Below are positions 16,157 through 24,206 of a DNA stretch of 31,182 nt, in pieces. Within the stretch, counting starts at the first letter, position 1; each line of letters starts with the position of its first letter. The position numbers and the translations under genes were made by a program. Source of the stretch: Christensenella sp. UBA941 (GTDB lineage Bacteria > Bacillota > Clostridia > Christensenellales > UBA941); the NCBI GenBank assembly GCA_002293365.1, contig DBDD01000166.1, positions 3,726-34,907 on the forward strand, given 5' to 3'. Under the pieces are notes generated by a model, which worked only from the letters and a program-made list of their open reading frames with translations, had not been told where the DNA came from and did not search any database.

Positions 16157-16536
16157 AGCTGTTTGTTGTTGACGACTCTCTTATGGCTAGGAAGGTAATC
16201 AAAACCGTCGCCGGTGCGCTCGGTTTTGAAACCATAGAAGCGCAGGACGGTATCGAGGCGCTCGAAATGCTTCCGAATATTTATAGCGAGATAAGCTTGA
16301 TCCTTTTGGACTGGAATATGCCCGGGTTGAGCGGCTATGACGTTCTGGTGAAAATAAGGGAAAACGATTTATACGCGCAACTTCCTATAATGATGGTTAC
16401 AACCGAGGGGCAGAAAAGCCATATTGTCGCCGCGATTCGCGCGGGCGCAAACAACTACCTGACGAAGCCTTTTACAGCCGACGAGCTTGAGTCAAAGCTC
16501 ATGGAATGTCTGCAAATTGAAGGTGATAATATATGA
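16153..16536 (+). CDS. cheY: Chemotaxis response regulator CheY
   Basis: A 127-residue single receiver domain. Acidic pocket D7/D8 in FVVDDSLMARK, phospho-acceptor D53 in ILLDWNMPGLSGYD, T83 in MMVTTEG and K105 in YLTKPF are all present, so it should be phosphorylated by CheA. The start overlaps the cheR stop (ATGA) and its own stop overlaps the next gene in the same way. The size and the WNMP sequence favour CheY over a general response regulator. The output, whether a flagellar switch or something else, is not shown by the window because no motility gene is present. Confidence 0.93.
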   Translation: MKLFVVDDSLMARKVIKTVAGALGFETIEAQDGIEALEMLPNIYSEISLILLDWNMPGLSGYDVLVKIRENDLYAQLPIMMVTTEGQKSHIVAAIRAGANNYLTKPFTADELESKLMECLQIEGDNI

Positions 16537-17006
16537 GACTTTCCGCTCTGGATAAGCTTGGCTTCGTTTTTTCAGACGTCGCGATCGAAATCGTCTCAAC
16601 GATCGCAGGGGTTTCATTGGCTACAGCTTCATCGGAACAGGACGGCAGTTTTCACGAGATGGTCGGCGCAATGCAGCTAAGCGGTAAAAACAGCGGCACG
16701 CTGTTCATTTCCGCGCACGAGCACGATTTGCGCGTATTTTGTGCCGCAATGACCGGCACACCAAAAGACGACGTCTCCGGCATAGACATGGACGACGCGC
16801 TATGCGAGCTGGTCAATATGGTCGCAGGCAACGCGAAGCTGCGCCTTGGCAATACGGCTTATTCGTTTAACCTGACGACGCCCTTTTTATTAAAGGGCAA
16901 GAATATTTCGCTGAGTACAAAAAGGAGAATCCCTATCATAGCGAGAACTTTGGCGGGCAAAGAGCTTTCGCTAAAGCTGAAGGTTATATTCTCTCAATAT
17001 CCATAA
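16533..17006 (+). CDS. cheX: CheX-like CheY-P phosphatase
   Basis: A 157-residue protein with the CheC/CheX/FliY fold pattern. The segment DDALCELVNMVAGNAKLRLG (87-106) contains the E92-x2-N95 signature that dephosphorylates CheY-P, and is followed by the strands of the fold (SFNLTTPFLLKGKNISL). There is one E-x2-N motif rather than two, and the operon position directly after cheY (ATGA overlap) fits CheX. The C-terminus GKELSLKLKVIFSQ is also typical. A palindromic repeat begins 17 bases after the stop and may mark the end of the operon. Confidence 0.85.
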   Translation: MRLSALDKLGFVFSDVAIEIVSTIAGVSLATASSEQDGSFHEMVGAMQLSGKNSGTLFISAHEHDLRVFCAAMTGTPKDDVSGIDMDDALCELVNMVAGNAKLRLGNTAYSFNLTTPFLLKGKNISLSTKRRIPIIARTLAGKELSLKLKVIFSQYP

Positions 17007-17022
17007 GTATCCGACAAAAAGC

Positions 17023-17051
17023 TGTATGGGCGGATTGCCATCCGCCCCACA
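17023..17051. repeat. Palindromic repeat between cheX and mtnA
   Basis: The stem GGGCGGAT (17028-17035) / ATCCGCCC (17040-17047) with loop TGCC is flanked by TGTAT and CACA. Stem and loop are identical to the copy at 1908-1927. It sits in the 70-base gap between cheX and mtnA and may act as a 3' stem-loop of the chemotaxis transcript or as a processing site. Confidence 0.7.
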
Positions 17052-17076
17052 TAATACAAATTTCCGGAGGAAGCAT

Positions 17077-18183
17077 TTGCACGACTTAGACTTCAAAAGT
17101 ATCGAAACCGTAGCGCTGGACGACGGCAACGATGCGCTCGTCATAATCGACCAGACGCGGCTTCCCAATCATACGGAGCTTGTCAGCCTCAAGAGCCAAA
17201 AGAGCATTTACGACGCGATTTATCTTTTACGCGTACGCGGCGCGCCCGCTATCGGCGTCGCGGCGGCTTTTGGCATATACCTAGCGGCCAAAGAAATCCA
17301 GTCGGACGACTATGACGAATTCTGTGCGCAATTCCGAAATGCCAAGCGATATTTAAATTCGGCGCGCCCCACGGCGGTAAATCTTTCTTGGGCATTAAAC
17401 CGCATGGAGCGAGTTATTATAACAAACAAAGAAAAAAGCGTATCCGAAATAAAGCGCTTACTGCGTAAGGAAAGCATTCGAATAAAAGAAGAAGATACTT
17501 GGGTATGCAAAACCATCGGCGAATATGGGCTGACGTTGCTGAAGCCGAATATGGGGCTGCTTACGCACTGCAACGCCGGAGCACTGGCGACAAGTAAATT
17601 TGGAACGGCCACCGCGCCCATCTATTTAGGACACGAAAAAGGCTACAACTTTAAAGTATTTTGCGACGAGACGCGTCCATTGCTCCAAGGGGCGCGGCTC
17701 ACGGCCTACGAACTAATGTCCGCCGGCGTCGATACCACGCTCATATGCGATAACATGGTTCCTTCGGTTATGAAAAACGGCTGGATAGACGCGGTTTTCG
17801 TGGGCTGCGACCGCGTGGCCGCAAACGGCGACGCTGCCAATAAAATCGGCACGTCGTACGCCGCGCTTGCCGCGAAGCACTACAACATACCGTTTTACGT
17901 ATGCGCGCCTACCTCTACGATCGACATGAACTGCCAATCGGGCGGCGATATCCATATCGAGCTGCGCCCAGCCGGGGAAGTGACCGAAATGTGGTACGAA
18001 AAGCGCATGGCGCCCGAGGGAGTAAAGGTATACAATCCCGCGTTCGACGTAACGGAGGCGGCGCATATCACGGCGATAATCACCGAGTATGGAATCGCTT
18101 ACCCGCCCTTCGAGCTGTCGTTAAAAAGCATATTTCACAACAATAAAATATTGACGACAGCAACGCCTGATCCTAGAGGTTAG
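17077..18183 (+). CDS. mtnA: S-methyl-5-thioribose-1-phosphate isomerase
   Basis: A 368-residue protein of the eIF2B-like/MtnA family, which converts 5-methylthioribose-1-phosphate to methylthioribulose-1-phosphate in methionine salvage or in MTA-detoxifying shunts. Diagnostic segments are RVRGAPAIGVAAAFGIY (52-68), LTHCNAGALATSKFGTA with catalytic-type C165, CDETRPLLQGARLTAYEL, VGCDRVAANGDAANKIGT with D245, and the C-terminal NPAFDVTEAAHITAIITEYG. The start is a TTG at 17077 with GGAGG (17066-17070) 6 bases before it. No ATG is better placed. No other methionine-salvage gene is adjacent. The stop overlaps the stop of the convergent glycosyltransferase gene by four bases. Confidence 0.93.
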   Translation: MHDLDFKSIETVALDDGNDALVIIDQTRLPNHTELVSLKSQKSIYDAIYLLRVRGAPAIGVAAAFGIYLAAKEIQSDDYDEFCAQFRNAKRYLNSARPTAVNLSWALNRMERVIITNKEKSVSEIKRLLRKESIRIKEEDTWVCKTIGEYGLTLLKPNMGLLTHCNAGALATSKFGTATAPIYLGHEKGYNFKVFCDETRPLLQGARLTAYELMSAGVDTTLICDNMVPSVMKNGWIDAVFVGCDRVAANGDAANKIGTSYAALAAKHYNIPFYVCAPTSTIDMNCQSGGDIHIELRPAGEVTEMWYEKRMAPEGVKVYNPAFDVTEAAHITAIITEYGIAYPPFELSLKSIFHNNKILTTATPDPRG

Positions 18184-19505
18184 CCGATAAACAAGTTGTA
18201 CTCGATTTCTATCGAAGCGCCGCAAGCGTCTGCCGCGCGAAAGGAAATTATAGGTTCTACAGTAGCGAATCTGAAGAAACGGTTTGCAAGATTGTATTTT
18301 GCGTTCGAGCGCGTGATTCGCAAACGTGTTTTATTATTTTGTCCGCAAATATGCGCCTTTTTCATGCGTATTATACAGCTCGAATTACAAGGGGCCAGCC
18401 GAAACAGCGTATTTGGCGGGAGTTCGCCCGTATCGAAAAAGATGCGGTTATTTCCGGGCTGGCAAGGCATTTTGAGCGAGTTTTCTTCACAAAATCCATT
18501 GCCCATATCGTAATACAGCTGGCAAAAGTAATTATTTTCTGATACACGTTCGATGACCTTCAGCATTTTCGCCGAAACTACATAATTAAATAAATTCTCA
18601 ACTTCCTCTAGAACCGGCGGAAGATAATTTTCGTATTGCGAATAATTCGTATACCGCAGCATTATTGGCCGAAGAGGGTTGTTCTCCATTAGGGGCGCAT
18701 CGCTTAATTGCACCGGGCCGTTTGGGATTTCGTGCTCTCGAAGCGCGTACTCAATAGACATTCTTGCAAGCTGCTCATCCTCTACCACACCGTGCTTTTT
18801 TATGTATTGGTATATCGGCGTCCAATGAAATGTCGGATGATCCTTAGTCATATAATACATCTGCCCAGGAATGATTTTTTGGATCATCTGAGAAGAGCTT
18901 CGGACGGGATAATGCGCCATTACCATCTCATTGTGATGCACAATTTCAGGCGCTTCGCCCTCCGGATACGCCAAGGCGTGTTTACCTTGAATCAACTTGC
19001 CATTCTTGTCAGAATAAAGCCGCCGGCTGACGCATGTTTTATAGTAGGTTTCCAGCGCCGGCTCCCTATAGCGCGGAAAATACTCGGGCAAGAAGACCGA
19101 ATTATCTCTTTTCTCGCCGGCTTCATAAACATAAGTTCGCCACTTCACCTTATATTCTGTATTATCGTCAAGCGCTTCGAGCGCCGTTCGGGGATTTCCG
19201 TCCTTCAAATGCAGTAAAAATTCATCCGGATCTAAGGGCAAGACCAAGTCCGCTTGTTTTCTCTCGAAAGCACAGCGCATAATAACATTAATATCACTTA
19301 AATTGGCAATACCTTTGAAGCTGTCTGTAGTAGTAATGTTCAGTCCTTCGCGAATCAGCTTGTCAACGATCTCGGCCGTGCCGTCCACGCTCGTTTCTTT
19401 GATATTGATAATGATACCGTCACAATATGTTAAGGTATAGCGGCAAAACGATTCGATAATATCGGCCTCGTTGTTTGTGGATAAAACAGCGTAGATAGTT
19501 TTCAC
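18180..19505 (-). CDS. Glycosyltransferase, GT2-like (Glyco_tranf_2_4 type), with C-terminal beta domain
   Basis: A 441-residue soluble protein. MKTIYAVLSTNNEADIIESF opens a GT-A fold, INIKETSVDGTAEIV matches the second conserved block, and LPLDPDEFLLHL (89-100) gives the metal-binding D92-x-D94. The last ~120 residues (from about YFCQLYYDMGNGFCEENS) look like an all-beta domain of the kind appended to some surface-glycan glycosyltransferases. A TTG at 19511 is too close to AAGGAG. The GTG at 19505 has ideal spacing and begins at the conserved strand. It is the last gene of the minus-strand cluster, 12 bases after the pyruvyl transferase gene. The donor and acceptor are unknown. Confidence 0.82.
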   Translation of the reverse strand: MKTIYAVLSTNNEADIIESFCRYTLTYCDGIIINIKETSVDGTAEIVDKLIREGLNITTTDSFKGIANLSDINVIMRCAFERKQADLVLPLDPDEFLLHLKDGNPRTALEALDDNTEYKVKWRTYVYEAGEKRDNSVFLPEYFPRYREPALETYYKTCVSRRLYSDKNGKLIQGKHALAYPEGEAPEIVHHNEMVMAHYPVRSSSQMIQKIIPGQMYYMTKDHPTFHWTPIYQYIKKHGVVEDEQLARMSIEYALREHEIPNGPVQLSDAPLMENNPLRPIMLRYTNYSQYENYLPPVLEEVENLFNYVVSAKMLKVIERVSENNYFCQLYYDMGNGFCEENSLKMPCQPGNNRIFFDTGELPPNTLFRLAPCNSSCIIRMKKAHICGQNNKTRLRITRSNAKYNLANRFFRFATVEPIISFRAADACGASIEIEYNLFIG

Positions 19506-19517
19506 TGGCAATACTCC

Positions 19518-20669
19518 TTATATAGCATTCACCAATCGGTTTAAACCCATTTTATACGGCGGAACAACCTTGCGCAAGCGCGTTCGGACGGTTTCCAGGC
19601 TTTCCCAAAGCCGAATAAACGCATCCCGCATGACATATTCGCTAGTAATCGTTTCTAAATCGAGCACATGCTCTGCCATATCCAAGTCGCGCGCTATGCC
19701 GCGCGCCTTTACGGAATAGCCCAATACTAAAGCCGGAATCGCCATAGAATACGCCGCGATCGACGCGTGCGTCCGCGCGCAAACGAGTGCGGCGCATTTA
19801 GAAATAGCGTATTTATACTCTGCCGCGCCGTAGCGCCCGTCCAATAGATGCAACCGGCGCTTTTCGCTTTCCGGCAACGCGTCCCTAAACTCTCTTAAAA
19901 GCATAAAGTCGTTATCGGCAGGCATGACGACATGCGGAATAAACAGCACATCGCATCCAAGCGATTCGGTAATATAGCCGATTAACGCCCGGACGTTTTC
20001 CAAAAGAATACCCGGCCGCGCCTCTCGGCGAACCACCAAAGGGCTTATGTTTACGCCTATCATGGCTTGCGCCTCGGGCAGCGGAATTGCGGCGGGCTCC
20101 AAGCCAAAAGCGGGATCAGGCGCGAGGATAAGCTTATCCGTCAAACCATTTGCTGCGAGCGCTTCGTGTGTAATACTTTCGCGCGCTACGATTTTTGTAT
20201 ATGTGCTGAGCACGTCCAGCATGTCTGGCGTAATGGCCTCCGGCTCAACCGAGCAGCCCCAAAGGATACTCGCCGCGCCTTGAGCCGCGGCCTTCTCTTG
20301 AAAAACGGCCAGCCTGTGCCAGTTATTATAACAGAAATTATCGCCGCCTACGGATAAGCATACCGTTGATTCGTCGATTTGAGCAAGCGCCTGTGCGTAC
20401 ATTTCGCGGGCAAAGCGTAATTTGTCCGCTTTGGCGACGGCCTTTTTTTCCAGCGCCCAAGCTGCTTCGTCCGGGCCAAAGATCGCGTCGGCGTCCAGCA
20501 AGACCTCCCTGTCTTGCTCGGGAAAATGCGAAGACAGCAAAACGCGTGCTCCGGAATGCTTTTTGCGTATCATTTCGATCGTCGCGCGCGCTATGGCCTC
20601 GGAGCCGTGGTTGTAGGAGCCGCTATGGGCATAAAGCAGATATTTAGTCTTATTGTTGGCCTGATTCAC
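19518..20669 (-). CDS. Polysaccharide pyruvyl transferase family protein (WcaK/CsaB-like)
   Basis: A 383-residue soluble protein with the GT-B-like pattern of the PS_pyruv_trans family. The N-terminal YLLYAHSGSYNHGSEAIARA (10-29) carries the N-x-G-(S/D)-E motif, SVGGDNF (106-112) follows, then APDPAFGL (183-190). The diagnostic VCARTHASIAAYSMAIPALV (297-316) contains the R-x-H catalytic pair R299/H301, and GYSVKARGIARDL follows. Members add ketal-linked pyruvate to sugars of exopolysaccharide or secondary cell wall polymer. Some instead have other roles in glycan clusters. The start GTG overlaps the stop of the upstream radical SAM gene (GTGA), so translation is coupled. Its base composition resembles the rest of the chromosome more than its upstream neighbours do. 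Confidence 0.87.
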   Translation of the reverse strand: MNQANNKTKYLLYAHSGSYNHGSEAIARATIEMIRKKHSGARVLLSSHFPEQDREVLLDADAIFGPDEAAWALEKKAVAKADKLRFAREMYAQALAQIDESTVCLSVGGDNFCYNNWHRLAVFQEKAAAQGAASILWGCSVEPEAITPDMLDVLSTYTKIVARESITHEALAANGLTDKLILAPDPAFGLEPAAIPLPEAQAMIGVNISPLVVRREARPGILLENVRALIGYITESLGCDVLFIPHVVMPADNDFMLLREFRDALPESEKRRLHLLDGRYGAAEYKYAISKCAALVCARTHASIAAYSMAIPALVLGYSVKARGIARDLDMAEHVLDLETITSEYVMRDAFIRLWESLETVRTRLRKVVPPYKMGLNRLVNAI

Positions 20670-21910
20670 CTCAACAGCTTCTCTATCCTATCTAAATCGT
20701 CGCTTCCTGTAAAATACATGCTTGGCAAGGACACGTTAATCCCCAATGTTTTAGCGCTACTCGCCATTCTGGCCATCTCATTTATTGTTTGCTCGCTCAG
20801 CGGGCTCATGTCGTATAAATTACGCGAAATGTCTAAATACTTGATATTCGCTTTTGCGCAGAATTCAAGCAGCTTTTCCACTTCATTTACGTTGTCGTTT
20901 ACGCCTGGCAAAAAAATGTACTTCAATACCACTACTCCCGCCTGCGCGTAGCGAATTAAATTATTACATACCTTGTCAAATACATCTATTCCTTTACTTT
21001 TCTTAAACGTTTCCCTTGTTCCCGCGTCTATACTCGACACAATTCTACTACCTTTAGTAGCCAAAATCTCGGCTATTTTTTCGTTATATGCGCTTGCGTT
21101 GGAGTAGAACCAGCATGGATGATCTTCAATGGCGCTCAGTATTTTATCACGCAATGGATGTACCGATATTTCGCCGGATCCTATTTCAATAATCGTTCCT
21201 TTATCTATATATCCATTGTCTTTTAGATAGCGAAAGAAGCATAAACTCTCATTAACTATACGATTGGCGTCTTCGTCAAACTTATTAAATTGAATCGAGC
21301 AATACTGGCATTCAAAATTACATACCGCGGGAAAACCAAGGGTCATAAGTCTTATTCTTCTATTAATTGGCCAAACGCCTTCCTTCACCTCGCAGCAGCC
21401 TACGCATGGATTCGTATTAGCGTCAGCCGCGTCCAATGAGGAGTTTAAGCCTTCTATTGTCGAATCACGAGAGGACATGAAACGCTGCATAGTATCTTCA
21501 TAAGAGCAACCATGATTAACTTTCGGCGATAAATTCTTGCCAAAATTCGAGCAACAAAATGTTATGGAATCATGATTGTAGCGAAAATTGGACTCTAGAA
21601 ACCTGCAACTCTTATATCGCATGGTCTTCTCGTAATTGATGATTCTTCCTGCGTCAACACCTTTCTCGATTAGTGAATTTATAACATCAGGTCGAATAAC
21701 ATCATATGTCGTGACATAAATCCTGTAATCGGAATATCGAGAGTTTATCTCATCAAACGAAAGTACGGGTAGCCCTAGATAGTCCAGCCCATGCTTTGTA
21801 GAATCGTTATCGCCAAACGCCGCCGGCCTATATTCTTCAAATAGCTCTTCGAAAACAGACGCGGCATATTTGCTCGCACCCCAAAATATCACAGCATTTT
21901 CATTACCCAT
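20666..21910 (-). CDS. Rossmann-like/radical SAM fusion protein, copy 1
   Basis: A 414-residue protein. Residues 1-90 look like the N-terminal Rossmann domain of PglD/sugar-nucleotide-linked proteins (VIFWGASKYAASVFEEL, AFGDNDSTKHG, LGLPVLSFDEI). A cysteine-rich linker follows (C102, C119, C120, C135, C169, C172, C173). The radical SAM core has the cluster motif C197-x3-C201-x2-C204 in CNFECQYC and a GGE-like GSGEIS. SNASAYNEK and SSIDAGTRETF are later barrel strands. The enzyme should cleave SAM to a 5'-deoxyadenosyl radical; the substrate is unknown. I chose ATG 21910 (AGAGGG 7 bases upstream) over TTG 21916 because it aligns exactly with the paralogue at 22962-24206. It is paired with the glycosyltransferase immediately upstream. 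Confidence 0.88.
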   Translation of the reverse strand: MGNENAVIFWGASKYAASVFEELFEEYRPAAFGDNDSTKHGLDYLGLPVLSFDEINSRYSDYRIYVTTYDVIRPDVINSLIEKGVDAGRIINYEKTMRYKSCRFLESNFRYNHDSITFCCSNFGKNLSPKVNHGCSYEDTMQRFMSSRDSTIEGLNSSLDAADANTNPCVGCCEVKEGVWPINRRIRLMTLGFPAVCNFECQYCSIQFNKFDEDANRIVNESLCFFRYLKDNGYIDKGTIIEIGSGEISVHPLRDKILSAIEDHPCWFYSNASAYNEKIAEILATKGSRIVSSIDAGTRETFKKSKGIDVFDKVCNNLIRYAQAGVVVLKYIFLPGVNDNVNEVEKLLEFCAKANIKYLDISRNLYDMSPLSEQTINEMARMASSAKTLGINVSLPSMYFTGSDDLDRIEKLLR

Positions 21911-21922
21911 TTTCAATCCCTC

Positions 21923-22948
21923 TCACAAACTTAAATATTCATCCCGCGCTTGATAAATCGCCTTCACGAATTCGTCTTTATTCTTAAGATTTTCGAAGGA
22001 CGGATCGGGCTTGTACGATTCGTCAAAAACCTGCCTGAATACTTCGCCACCTAATATTTCGTCTATATAGGCAATTTTCTCTAAATTCGGCAGATCGGAT
22101 TTGCAAAGATTTCTAAATTCCTTCTCTATACGGCTAAAATATATAGCCGCTAAATAGTCCTGATTCAGCTTGCTGATATCGCCATGCCTAAGCAAAAACT
22201 CTCGCGATGTTTCATATAAAATCTCACTGCCTCTTATATGTTTGGCATTAAACGTATTTGACTGCGAATCAGCACGAACATAATATTTATGCAAGCTCTC
22301 CGATAATATCCCGAATCTTGACGCATGTTTTATTACTTCATGGTTAATTATCTCCGAGTACAAATATTTGCTTTGAAAGCTCTCTGCTGCAAAGATTCTA
22401 TGCCAAGCTTTCCTATGCAAGGATATGGCATATATTCTGCCCCACATGTCAATTTGATATCGTCTGTATAGAGTGTATTGATTCGCTTTATCTTTTTCTT
22501 CGATGATGATATTTGAGTCCAGCTGCTTTCTGGAAATCAGCTTCCCCGATGCCTCGTCTATTGTATCATAACCGCAAACTGCGTATTCAAGGCTGTTTTC
22601 ATACATGAAACGCAGCATGTTCTCAAGGAATTGCGGCAGATACTCGTCGTCGGAATCTAAAACGGCTAGATAATCGACATCGCAAAATGCGTTTAAAACG
22701 TTCAAGACTTCGAAAATGCGCTCACGACTATTGTAATCATAGAACATCGGCCTTATCCGTAGATCCCTGGCGGCATACTCTTTTATCATTTCGCGCGTAC
22801 GATCGGTTGAGCCGTTATCCAGCAGGTAATATACGATATTACTATGGGTCTGATTCAGCACGCTGTCCACGCAGCGGCTTAAAGTATCCTCAGCGTTATA
22901 TGCTAGCGTATATACTGCAACTGTATCTTTATACATGATCCGCATCAT
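21923..22948 (-). CDS. Family 2 glycosyltransferase, module copy 1
   Basis: A 341-residue GT-A enzyme. VAVYTLAYNAEDTLSRCVDS (10-29) and LLDNGSTDRTREMI are the nucleotide-binding N-terminal blocks, and AVLDSDDEYLP (95-105) carries the D98-x-D100 metal motif. GYDTIDEASGKLISRK follows. The C-terminal ~150 residues are helical, without membrane segments. It is clearly homologous over its full length to the gene at 24196-25227 and likewise sits just upstream of a Rossmann/radical SAM gene. The ribosome binding site is weak (GCGGAAAAAT before ATG 22948). A second ATG one codon later and one at codon 5 are alternatives. It probably transfers a sugar in the cluster's glycan pathway. Confidence 0.85.
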   Translation of the reverse strand: MMRIMYKDTVAVYTLAYNAEDTLSRCVDSVLNQTHSNIVYYLLDNGSTDRTREMIKEYAARDLRIRPMFYDYNSRERIFEVLNVLNAFCDVDYLAVLDSDDEYLPQFLENMLRFMYENSLEYAVCGYDTIDEASGKLISRKQLDSNIIIEEKDKANQYTLYRRYQIDMWGRIYAISLHRKAWHRIFAAESFQSKYLYSEIINHEVIKHASRFGILSESLHKYYVRADSQSNTFNAKHIRGSEILYETSREFLLRHGDISKLNQDYLAAIYFSRIEKEFRNLCKSDLPNLEKIAYIDEILGGEVFRQVFDESYKPDPSFENLKNKDEFVKAIYQARDEYLSL

Positions 22949-22961
22949 ATTTTTCCGCTAT

Positions 22962-24206
22962 TCACCTCAACAGCTTCTCTATTCTCTTCACGTCGTCGCT
23001 GCCTGTAAAGAACGTACTAGGCAGCGAAACGTTTATTCCCAGTTTTCTGGCTCCGTTCGCCATTCTAGCTATCTCGGTTATCGTGTGATCGCTCAACGGA
23101 TTCATATCTTTCTCGTTGCGCGATATGTCTAAATACTTGATATTAGCTTTTTCACAAAATTCCAAAAGCCTCTCCACCTCGTTTGCATTATCGTTTATCT
23201 CCGGTAAGAAAATATATTTCAGCTCCACCAAACCCGCCTGTGCATAGCGCGATAAATTATTGCATACCTTGTCAAATATGTCTACTCCTTTAATTTTCTT
23301 AAACGTCTCCCGCGTTCCCGCGTCTATGCTAGATATTAACCGGCTTCCCTTTTTAGCCAGAATTTCGGCCATTTTCTCGCTATATACGCTTGCGTTTGAG
23401 AAAAACCAGCACGGGTAATCTTGCAATGCGCTAAGGATTTTATCGCGCAAAGGATGCACCGAGATCTCGCCAGAGGAAATGTTAATAGAAGCATCCTTCG
23501 CTAAGTATCCACTGTCTTTTATAAATTCCCAAAATCCTAGCGCTTCGTTTGTCTTTGTAATAAGATCTTTATCGACTCGATTGAATTTAGCTGAACAATA
23601 GAAGCATTTGAAATTGCATATAGAAGGATATCCGAACATTAGATTTCTTATTCTCCTATCAGCAGACCATGCGCCATCCTTAACTTCATAACAGCCTATG
23701 CATGGATTCATCTTTGCTTCTGACGTTTTCTGCGAAGTGTTTAAACCTTCGATTATTAAATCACGCGTTAAAAAAAACTGTTTCATGGTTTCTTCGTGAG
23801 AACCGGCTGTATAAACCGTCGGAATTGAATGCCTGCCAAATGATGCACAACAGAAGGCTAAGTCTTTCAAACGATAGAATAAATTTGACTCCAGAAATCT
23901 ACAACTCTTATATCGCTTTGTCTGTTCGTAGTTTAGTATTCGATCGGCGTCAACACCCTTGTCTAACAACGAATTAATAACATCAAACTTAATTGTTTCA
24001 TTTGCTGTTATATAAATCTCGCAGCCCGGATATCGAGAAGTGATCTCGTCCATAGAAAGTACGGGTAGCCCTAAAAAATTAGAGCCTTGTTTTGTAGGAT
24101 CATTGTCGCCAAACGCCTTTGGCCTATATTTTTTATACAAATCGTCAAAAACAGACGCCGCATACTTGCTCGCTCCCCAAAGCACTACATCGCAGTCATT
24201 TTTCAT
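22962..24206 (-). CDS. Rossmann-like/radical SAM fusion protein, copy 2
   Basis: A 414-residue paralogue of the protein at 20666-21910, of identical length and architecture: VVLWGASKYAASVFDDL and AFGDNDPTKQG in the Rossmann-like part, conserved C102, C119, C120, C169 and C172 in the linker, and radical SAM motif C197-x3-C201-x2-C204 (CNFKCFYC). ISSGEIS and the SSIDAGTRETFKK strand follow. C135 and C173 of copy 1 are not conserved, which narrows the likely auxiliary-cluster ligands to the five shared cysteines. The start ATG overlaps the end of the upstream glycosyltransferase gene by 11 bases, with GGGGGG as ribosome binding site. The two copies differ most in the linker, suggesting different but related substrates. 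Confidence 0.88.
   Translation of the reverse strand: MKNDCDVVLWGASKYAASVFDDLYKKYRPKAFGDNDPTKQGSNFLGLPVLSMDEITSRYPGCEIYITANETIKFDVINSLLDKGVDADRILNYEQTKRYKSCRFLESNLFYRLKDLAFCCASFGRHSIPTVYTAGSHEETMKQFFLTRDLIIEGLNTSQKTSEAKMNPCIGCYEVKDGAWSADRRIRNLMFGYPSICNFKCFYCSAKFNRVDKDLITKTNEALGFWEFIKDSGYLAKDASINISSGEISVHPLRDKILSALQDYPCWFFSNASVYSEKMAEILAKKGSRLISSIDAGTRETFKKIKGVDIFDKVCNNLSRYAQAGLVELKYIFLPEINDNANEVERLLEFCEKANIKYLDISRNEKDMNPLSDHTITEIARMANGARKLGINVSLPSTFFTGSDDVKRIEKLLR

Noticed and set aside
17026..17076. Upstream extension of mtnA starting before the palindrome
   Set aside because: The extension would translate the repeat. The TTG at 17077 has a perfectly spaced GGAGG and yields the family-typical N-terminus.
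17077..18183. eIF2B-like protein or ribose-1,5-bisphosphate isomerase instead of MtnA
   Set aside because: The HCNAG cysteine, GCDRVAANGD and NPAFDVTEA segments match the MtnA branch better, though the related R15P isomerase family cannot be fully excluded without a tree.
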